Source of the DNA: a virus
IMG/VR virus record: IMGVR_UViG_3300007519_000037
Location: 1 to 36,173 of that record
Length of the DNA stretch: 36,173 bases
Direction: 5' to 3' (one strand)
Of the stretch, positions 30,583 through 36,173 are shown one piece after another. A model generated the notes under the pieces. It did no database searches. It had not been told where the DNA came from and saw only the letters and a list, made by a program, of their open reading frames with translations. Position 1 is the stretch's first letter. The number at the start of each line of letters is the position of its first letter. The translations under genes and the position numbers were made by a program.

Positions 30583-32658
30583 ATGTCTTTTTTCGATTAC
30601 ATACAGACATTCTATGTTAACCCAGATGCCGTCAACGGCGCATTGGAAATTAACTTATCGTCGATAGAACTTTACTTTAAAGCTAAACCGACGCCATTAT
30701 CAAACGTGAGTGGTATTCGCAACCCGGGCATATCAGCCTGGATTTGTGAAGTTTCCAACAATCAACCAGAGCCTACAAAAATTGTAGGTAAAAAACTATC
30801 ATATGTAGAATATGATAGTATCAACACATCTGGTAATGCTTTGTCTGGAACGGTAGTATCATTCCCAGATACAGTCCCACTCAAAGCTGGAAAATTCTAC
30901 GGAATGGTTGTTAAGTTCGATGATCCTGGGTACACCATATGGCTAAACAAACAAGGTGATAGGCTGGTAAATCAGGCAGGACCAACCAACAACCCGTCGT
31001 CTGGTTCACAGAACAGATTTGATGGTACTTTATACAAAGCATCAAATTCAAATGCATATTTAGCATTCTCTGATAGAGATTTAAAATTTAAAGTTAATAT
31101 TGCCCAATACATAAGCACATCGGCTTCTTTCAATGTTTCCAATAAATCTTATGAATTTTTCACAATTGGATCACCAACAGGTTCATTCCGTGGCGGCGAG
31201 TATGTGTGGCAATCTTCATCAAATGAACCGGGCACTATTGCAATATCATCTAGCTCTGCTAATGTTATCGGTGTTGGAACGACGTTTACTACGCACATCG
31301 CAGGGCAATATATTGTTCTCTCACAAAACAATGTTTCTGATGTGGTTAAAATTAAAAATGTCGCCAATGCAACGTTTTTAGAATTAGACAGTTTTCCAGC
31401 TTTCAGTAATACTGCAACAAACTATATTGCTCCTCCACTGGCTAAAGTTTATTATACCGATTATACTGCGAATCAGTTATTTCTCGTTGATTCAAATGCG
31501 GCAAATGCTACATTTAAGTTTACGGCTAATAATAGAGTGTATGGAGAAATATCTAAAGCAACAGCAAATGTTGTATCAATTGATAGATATAAAATAGACA
31601 CATTCGTTCCAAAATTTACTGTGTCTAATCCATCTTCATCTCAATACACATTACAATATGCTCTTGCAAATTCGACAAACAGTATTAGTGCGTTTGATAA
31701 TTTAGAAACATTAAAAGAAAATAAAACTAAGACTGAGTCATATATTTTATCTCGATCACAGGAGGTTGTAGAGGCTGGACTATATGGTACTGCTAAAAAG
31801 TCTGCGGTAATTAATATAGCATTTAATGTTATAGTCTCTAATACAAATCTATTCACTGCACCAAAAATTGATTCTGGTGAATTGGACATATACATTTATC
31901 AAAATGATATTAATGACTATGCATCAACATTAGAAACCAGATATGGAATTTTAAATTTTGATACTGAAATAGAGAAAAACGGACTTGCTAGAAGTAAAGC
32001 ACCACTCAAAAAAGTAGAGTTTGCTCAGGATAGACCTGCAGAAGATTTAAGAGTATATCTATCTGCATATAAACCAGCTGGGACTGATATTAAAATATAT
32101 GCTAAAATTCACAACTCTGCAGACAAAGAAACATTTGACGATAAACAATGGACTCCATTGGAATTAAAAGACAATATCGACAGGTTTAGTAATGAAAATG
32201 CTGACATCATTGAATATACGTATGGATTACCTCAATACCCTGAAACATATGAAAATCTTACTGGTGAATTCACAACAATAAGCGGAAACAATGTTGTGCA
32301 GGCTGTTGTTGATCCTTCGGCCAGCGTTATAGCAGGCGATTTGGTTAAAATCTATAATCCTCTATTGCCTGATAATCATGAAGTTTTTGTTGTTGCATCA
32401 TCGAATTCTACATCAATCAGTGTAAACAAAGATATAAGCAATTTAAATATTGTCGGAAGTGTTTACGTTGATAGAATAAAATACAAAGGCACTGCCTGGA
32501 ACAATATAGCAAATGATGATATTTCAAGATATGTAAATTCAGCATCGGCGGAATTCGATACATTTAATACCATGCAACTTAAAATAGTATTCTACTCTGA
32601 CAATTCATATAGTGTTCCGAAAGTAGAACAAATTCAAGCTATCGGCGTTTCTGCATAA
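30583..32658 (+). CDS. Baseplate/tail-fibre structural protein
   Basis: 691 residues, no signal peptide. The N-terminal 180 residues (YIQTFYVNPDAVNGALEINLSSIELYFKAKP..GISAWICEV.., LKAGKFYGMVVKFDDPGYTIW, RFDGTLYKASNSNAYLAFSDRDLKFKVNIAQY) resemble the second structural protein that follows DUF4815-type genes in marine T4-like phages. Beta modules of the 'GTTFT..IAGQYIVLSQ..VSDVVKIKNVANATFLELDS' type occur at about residues 218-280 and 560-630. The C-terminal third (DRPAEDLRVYLSAYKPAGTDIKIYAKI) resembles an outer-rim domain. Probable partner of the preceding giant in anchoring fibres. AGAGGG ribosome-binding site; stop overlaps the next start by one base. No precise T4 equivalent. Confidence 0.6.
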   Translation: MSFFDYIQTFYVNPDAVNGALEINLSSIELYFKAKPTPLSNVSGIRNPGISAWICEVSNNQPEPTKIVGKKLSYVEYDSINTSGNALSGTVVSFPDTVPLKAGKFYGMVVKFDDPGYTIWLNKQGDRLVNQAGPTNNPSSGSQNRFDGTLYKASNSNAYLAFSDRDLKFKVNIAQYISTSASFNVSNKSYEFFTIGSPTGSFRGGEYVWQSSSNEPGTIAISSSSANVIGVGTTFTTHIAGQYIVLSQNNVSDVVKIKNVANATFLELDSFPAFSNTATNYIAPPLAKVYYTDYTANQLFLVDSNAANATFKFTANNRVYGEISKATANVVSIDRYKIDTFVPKFTVSNPSSSQYTLQYALANSTNSISAFDNLETLKENKTKTESYILSRSQEVVEAGLYGTAKKSAVINIAFNVIVSNTNLFTAPKIDSGELDIYIYQNDINDYASTLETRYGILNFDTEIEKNGLARSKAPLKKVEFAQDRPAEDLRVYLSAYKPAGTDIKIYAKIHNSADKETFDDKQWTPLELKDNIDRFSNENADIIEYTYGLPQYPETYENLTGEFTTISGNNVVQAVVDPSASVIAGDLVKIYNPLLPDNHEVFVVASSNSTSISVNKDISNLNIVGSVYVDRIKYKGTAWNNIANDDISRYVNSASAEFDTFNTMQLKIVFYSDNSYSVPKVEQIQAIGVSA

Positions 32659-32843
32659 TGGAAGATATTAAATATAAAAAGAATCCAGACAATGGTGTAA
32701 TAATAAATAATGATATTAGTGATTATCAAAAAATTCTTCAAATAAGAAAAAGCAAAAAAATACAAAACGATTTGACGAACACTATTGAAAAGCTCACCAG
32801 AGACATACAAACAATTAAAGATTTTTTAGGAATTAAAGACTAA
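32658..32843 (+). CDS. Small coiled-coil protein in the tail operon
   Basis: 61 residues. A short N-terminal segment (VIINNDISDYQKILQIRKSK) is followed by a heptad-like helix LTNTIEKLTRDIQTIKDFLG with Leu/Ile at spacing 3-4, suggesting a trimeric or dimeric coiled coil. Small ORFs of this type lie among the late tail genes of T4-like phages. It overlaps both neighbours by one base (TAATG at each end), so it is almost certainly translated and coupled to them. It might be a baseplate-to-fibre connector or an assembly factor. Function unknown. Confidence 0.7.
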   Translation: MEDIKYKKNPDNGVIINNDISDYQKILQIRKSKKIQNDLTNTIEKLTRDIQTIKDFLGIKD

Positions 32844-34954
32844 TGTCTAAGAATACATCAAATACGGATATAATTGTAGACACATGGGAAATAGCTCTAT
32901 TAAAACTTAATAGTCTCCTGTATTCATTATCGACTGAAATTATAACTGCAAACACAACATATGCGAATACTGGTAATATTAGTGTAGCTCGTACTTCACA
33001 ATTGTGGGGCACGTTTGGTTCAAATACTATTGTTGTTGGTGATGTGCTACGTGGTGGGAATGTAAATGGTTTATCAGCGAATTTAAACATTAACAGTAAT
33101 GTTAATGTAACAAATGCTACATCTAGTGTTATAAACATATTAGTATCTAATAGTACTTCTTTGTCTACTTTAACACCAACATCATTATCCATTGGGAATA
33201 CTACTTCTAATACATTCAGTAATACTAGTACTATTATAACACAAAGCAACACAACTGTCAACACAAATATTACGAGTTCGTCAATAAAGGTTGAGAATGC
33301 TACGTCATCTGCCAATATAACATCTGGCTCGTTTAGTACAGGTTTATTTTTAGCTAATACGAGTGTAATATCAATTGGTGCTAATGTGGTATCTAATACT
33401 ACAACGATAAGAGTCAACGGTGCATCTGTTAATACGGTTATCAATTCAACCAAAGTATTTCTTGGTAATAGTACTTCTAATTCTACATTAACTCAGATAA
33501 GTCTTGGCGTAGCAAATGCTACTCATAATACTAATATTACACCAAATTCTATTAATACGGGCAACGCTACTTCGAACAGTGTATTAAGCCAATCACTCGT
33601 GTTAGTATCGAATTCTACATCGAACACAATTATTACTCCAGCCACAATTACTGTCGGCAATAGTACTATCAATTTAGCCGTATCACAAAACACTATTAGT
33701 GGTGCTTTCAGAGCAGTTAATGCTGTGGCAATGTCGAATACTTTAATAGTAACTGGCACAGCAACACTGTCGAATACTTTAATAGTAACTGGCACAGCAA
33801 CATTTAACGGGGATGCTATATTAGGGGATGCCACCAGTGATACTATTATAGTAACTTCTAGAATTGGTTCTAATGTAGATCCATTATCTAACACTTTAAG
33901 TTTTGGTTCTACTACTAGAAGATGGAATGTAAACTCTAATAATATAAATTCTAGTGGAACACTATTAGCAACTGGCGCAGCAACACTGTCGAATACTTTA
34001 GCAGTAACTGGCGCTACCACATTATCAAATACTTTAATAGTTACAGGTGATGCTACATTTAATGGTGATACTATATTAGGTGATACTGTAACCGACACTA
34101 TTACAGTAACTTCTAGAATTGGTTCTAATGTAGATCCAGTATCTAATACGCTTAATTTCGGTAGTACTACTAGAAGATGGAATGTAAACTCCAATAACAT
34201 AAATTCTAGTGGAACATTAGCAGTAACCGGTGCTACAACTCTTTCTAATACTCTAGCAGTAACTGGCGCTACCACATTATCAAATACTTTAATAGTTACA
34301 GGTGATGCTACATTTAATGGTGATACTATATTAGGTGATGCCACCAGTGATACTATTACTGTTGCTGCTAGAATTGGTTCTAATGTAGATCCAGTATCTA
34401 ATACACTCAATTTCGGTTCTACTACTAGAAGATGGAATGTAAATTCTAATAATATAAATTCTAGTGGAACACTAGCAGTAACCGGAGCAGCAACGCTTTC
34501 TAATACTTTAAATGTTACCGGGTTTGCAAATGTTCAGTCAACATTGCAAGTTGGTACTAACTTAACTGTTGGTGCTAATGCTAGTATAGGTGAAACTGTA
34601 CTAATTAAAAACGACTATTTAATACAGGTTGAATCTAATACCGATGTCGGTATTACTACTGGAAGCGAAGTCTTAGTATATAGATTCCCAAAGAGTGTTT
34701 ATTCGTCTGGAAAATTTGAAGTACAAATCAAAAACACTGGAAATACTCAAATATCAGAATTTGTACTCGCACATGATACTACAAGCGCATATATTACAGT
34801 ATATGGAACGATAGCTTCTCCTGCTGCAGCTAATGGTTCTATCTCACCACTGGGCAACTTTTCCGCAAATGTAAATGGTGCTAATGTTGATGTATTACTA
34901 ACACAAACAAATCCAAATTCTGCGGTGAAAATCGTAGCACATTTAATTAAGTAA
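32843..34954 (+). CDS. Repeat-rich tail fibre / fibrous virion protein
   Basis: 703 residues, dominated by Asn, Thr, Ser, Ile and Val. The N terminus (20-80) is a mixed segment including WEIALLKLNSLLYSLSTEI and RTSQLWGTFGSNTIVVGDVLRGG. Residues 85-290 are short degenerate repeats of the form NATS...I....S..VGN(S/A)TSN. Residues 298-555 contain three copies of an 85-residue unit (SRIGSNVDP.SNTL.FGSTTRRWNVNSNNINSSGTL..TGA.TLSNTL..TG). The C terminus (YLIQVESNTDVGITTGSEVLVYRFPKSVYSSGKFEVQIKNTG..ISEFVLAH..) is a compact beta domain, possibly a receptor-binding or trimerisation tip. 'TTRRWN' repeats are common in phage fibres. It probably forms a long trimeric beta-structured fibre. Confidence 0.75.
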   Translation: MSKNTSNTDIIVDTWEIALLKLNSLLYSLSTEIITANTTYANTGNISVARTSQLWGTFGSNTIVVGDVLRGGNVNGLSANLNINSNVNVTNATSSVINILVSNSTSLSTLTPTSLSIGNTTSNTFSNTSTIITQSNTTVNTNITSSSIKVENATSSANITSGSFSTGLFLANTSVISIGANVVSNTTTIRVNGASVNTVINSTKVFLGNSTSNSTLTQISLGVANATHNTNITPNSINTGNATSNSVLSQSLVLVSNSTSNTIITPATITVGNSTINLAVSQNTISGAFRAVNAVAMSNTLIVTGTATLSNTLIVTGTATFNGDAILGDATSDTIIVTSRIGSNVDPLSNTLSFGSTTRRWNVNSNNINSSGTLLATGAATLSNTLAVTGATTLSNTLIVTGDATFNGDTILGDTVTDTITVTSRIGSNVDPVSNTLNFGSTTRRWNVNSNNINSSGTLAVTGATTLSNTLAVTGATTLSNTLIVTGDATFNGDTILGDATSDTITVAARIGSNVDPVSNTLNFGSTTRRWNVNSNNINSSGTLAVTGAATLSNTLNVTGFANVQSTLQVGTNLTVGANASIGETVLIKNDYLIQVESNTDVGITTGSEVLVYRFPKSVYSSGKFEVQIKNTGNTQISEFVLAHDTTSAYITVYGTIASPAAANGSISPLGNFSANVNGANVDVLLTQTNPNSAVKIVAHLIK
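33735..34510 (+). repeat. 255-bp tandem repeat, three copies
   Basis: The anchor GGTTCTAATGTAGATCCA recurs at 33866, 34121 and 34376, exactly 255 bases (85 codons) apart. The segments 33999-34084 and 34254-34339 are identical over 86 bases. The reading frame is kept, so unit number can change fibre length without breaking the gene. The copies also share the ATTCTAGTGGAACA junction. Confidence 0.9.
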
Positions 34955-34962
34955 GGTTATAG

Positions 34963-36173
34963 ATGGCAAATACTGCATTTAAAATAGACAATGGATTGGT
35001 TGTATCTGGTCAATCCGCCGACATCTATTCTCCAGTAAAAATATTTAGTACACTAAATGTGTCTTCATCAGTTACGATTGGTGGGTCTTTAACAGTAACT
35101 GGAAACTTAACATACTCTAACACTCAAATTTCAGGTGAGTTGGTTCCAACGTCATCCGGCATACCTCTAGGCAACACCGCAAACAGATTTGATTTATATG
35201 CTAGAAATATATATGTTGCAAATAATGTATTGCCGACAGCTAATGGTATTGTTCTAGGTGGAGTTTCCGCAAGATTTGATGGATATTTTACAAACATAAA
35301 TTCAAATGGTATTATAACAGTTGGCACCACTACATTAAATTCTACATTCTATGCCGCCACCGCGAACAACGCAAATACAGTATTTGGGCTTGGTGATAAT
35401 GGTATCGTAGTAAGAACTGGAAGCGGATCAGGCGCCGTTAGAACTCTTCAATCATCCAATGGTATGTCTATAACAAATGCTAATGGTGTTAGTGGTGATC
35501 CTACTATGACATTGTTGATACAGGATGGTTTATTTTCTAATACTACTGGCATGTATATTAATGCGTCTGCAATAGCTATTGGTAATGTACCAATAACTCG
35601 TGGTGGTACTGGTAGTACTAGTCAAGCGGGTGCAGCAAATAACATATTACCGGCTCAAGGCGCTCCAGCTATAGGTCAGTTTTTAAGATCAACAGGAAGC
35701 GCCGTTGAGTGGGCGGATGGTCCACTTGGATTTACCGGTTCGAAGGGATTTACTGGTTCTCAGGGCACGACAGGATCTGTGGGTTTTACAGGATCTAAAG
35801 GTGATATAGGTAACACTGGCTCGACCGGCCCTCAAGGTCCAATAGGATTTACTGGATCAGCATCAACTGTAGTAGGACCGACTGGTCCAACCGGACCAGT
35901 CGGGTCTATAGGATTTACTGGCTCGTTGGGTGGGGTTGGACCGACTGGTCCAACCGGTGGAATAGGACCAGCTGGTTTCACTGGGTCTCAGGGTAATCTT
36001 GGGTATATTGGATCACAGGGCTATACTGGGTCTGTTGGACCAGTAGGACTGACGGGTGGAACAGGACCTATAGGTTTCACCGGCTCGAAAGGTAATATCG
36101 GTAATACTGGTCCAATAGGATTTGCTGGATCAGCATCAACAGTTGCTGGACCTGGCGGAGGTACTGGACCTAT
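34963..36173 (+). CDS. Tail fibre with collagen-like repeats, 3' truncated by the window
   Basis: Open from ATG 34963 to the right edge: 403 codons with no stop. AAGG lies 8 bases upstream of the ATG. The N terminus (FKIDNGLVVSGQSADIYSPV, then SVTIGGSLTVTGNLTYS) carries a trimeric beta-fibre pattern, followed by two PTANGIVLGG.SARFDGYF / SGIPLGNTANRFDLYA units. The IPLG(N).A.RFD..A and VPITRGGTGSTSQAGAANNILP segments are classic phage fibre motifs. From residue 256 onward (base 35728) it is collagen-like Gly-X-Y (GFTGSKG, GPTGPTG). It is probably a host-recognition fibre. The tip and C-terminal chaperone region lie outside the window. Confidence 0.85.
   Translation, partial: MANTAFKIDNGLVVSGQSADIYSPVKIFSTLNVSSSVTIGGSLTVTGNLTYSNTQISGELVPTSSGIPLGNTANRFDLYARNIYVANNVLPTANGIVLGGVSARFDGYFTNINSNGIITVGTTTLNSTFYAATANNANTVFGLGDNGIVVRTGSGSGAVRTLQSSNGMSITNANGVSGDPTMTLLIQDGLFSNTTGMYINASAIAIGNVPITRGGTGSTSQAGAANNILPAQGAPAIGQFLRSTGSAVEWADGPLGFTGSKGFTGSQGTTGSVGFTGSKGDIGNTGSTGPQGPIGFTGSASTVVGPTGPTGPVGSIGFTGSLGGVGPTGPTGGIGPAGFTGSQGNLGYIGSQGYTGSVGPVGLTGGTGPIGFTGSKGNIGNTGPIGFAGSASTVAGPGGGTGP
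35728..36173 (+). repeat. Collagen-like Gly-X-Y repeat tract
   Basis: About 148 codons with Gly at nearly every third position. The recurring words are GFTGS, GPTGPTG, GSQG and GNTG. Two short Gly-Ser-Ala-Ser-Thr-Val interruptions (SASTVVG near 35855 and SASTVAG near 36127) break the triplet pattern and may act as hinges. Thr is common where animal collagen has hydroxyproline, as in other phage and bacterial collagens. The tract continues off the window. Confidence 0.9.

Noticed and set aside
32833-33453. 206-codon minus-strand open frame
   Set aside because: Mirror of low-complexity Asn/Thr/Ser codons in the fibre gene; hydrophobic only because the antisense of those codons is Val/Leu/Ile-rich.
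33523-34410. 295-codon open frame on the minus strand inside the fibre gene
   Set aside because: It is the antisense of the 255-bp repeats and has the same Val/Leu-rich periodicity; the + strand frame has coupling, a ribosome-binding context and a recognisable fibre composition.
33735-34510. Regular repeats considered as a CRISPR array
   Set aside because: Unit length is 255 bp, in frame with a fibre protein, with no short conserved repeat and unique spacer structure.

Overview
This window is the late/structural part of a low-GC, AT-rich tailed phage of the T4-like myovirus group. The diagnostic genes are gp33, gp59 and gp32 (late-transcription co-activator, helicase loader, ssDNA-binding protein), gp4, gp26 and a nearly complete contractile-tail baseplate set (gp53, hub, spike, gp25, gp6, gp7/gp8-like). 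All are recognised by motif recall and gene order; no database was searched. The large, beta-rich, Asn/Thr/Ser-rich wedge and fibre proteins and the DUF4815-like protein resemble marine T4-like phages (cyanophage and pelagiphage relatives) more than coliphage T4. The host cannot be assigned.

Layout. Positions 1-2377 (+) are accessory: the end of a DUF2828-like protein, a von Willebrand A protein, a glycine-zipper envelope protein, a 56-residue ORF, a promoter-linked structured intergenic RNA candidate, and an exported SleB-like cell-wall hydrolase. Positions 2380-4175 (+) hold gp33, gp59 and gp32, closed by a UUCG hairpin terminator, then a SAM methyltransferase. Positions 5080-11686 (-) form a leftward operon, in transcription order: gp4, a gp2-like protein, gp54-like, gp26, a -1-frame extension, a tail protein with a lysozyme-like domain, and a tail protein with an M15-type peptidase domain. 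Positions 11727-36173 (+) form a long rightward operon: gp48-like, gp53, gp27-like hub, gp5-like spike, gp25, gp6, gp7-like, gp8-like, DUF4815-like giant, a further structural protein, a small coiled coil, a repeat-rich fibre, and a fibre gene with collagen-like repeats that runs off the window.

How the parts fit. Six copies of the 10-mer TATAAATAAA lie on the + strand at gene boundaries. They extend the T4 late-promoter box TATAAATA and fit the presence of the co-activator gp33. The 12-bp palindrome TATTTATAAATA at 11691-11702 sits between the two divergent tail operons. Many genes overlap by ATGA or TAATG, implying translational coupling and fixed stoichiometry for baseplate assembly.

Most notable observation: gp26 ends in a perfect T TTT TTT heptamer in the correct register for -1 slippage. 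The next frame carries 62 codons with no ordinary initiation codon near its start and a gp51/chaperone-like sequence, and it stops directly against the next tail gene. This reproduces the frameshifted tail-assembly-chaperone layout of lambda-type phages inside a T4-type hub operon. Other points of interest are two tail-associated peptidoglycan-degrading domains on neighbouring proteins beside a lysozyme-less spike, a gp32 lacking the T4 zinc cysteines, structured RNAs in the accessory region, and beta modules shared between adjacent giant baseplate proteins.
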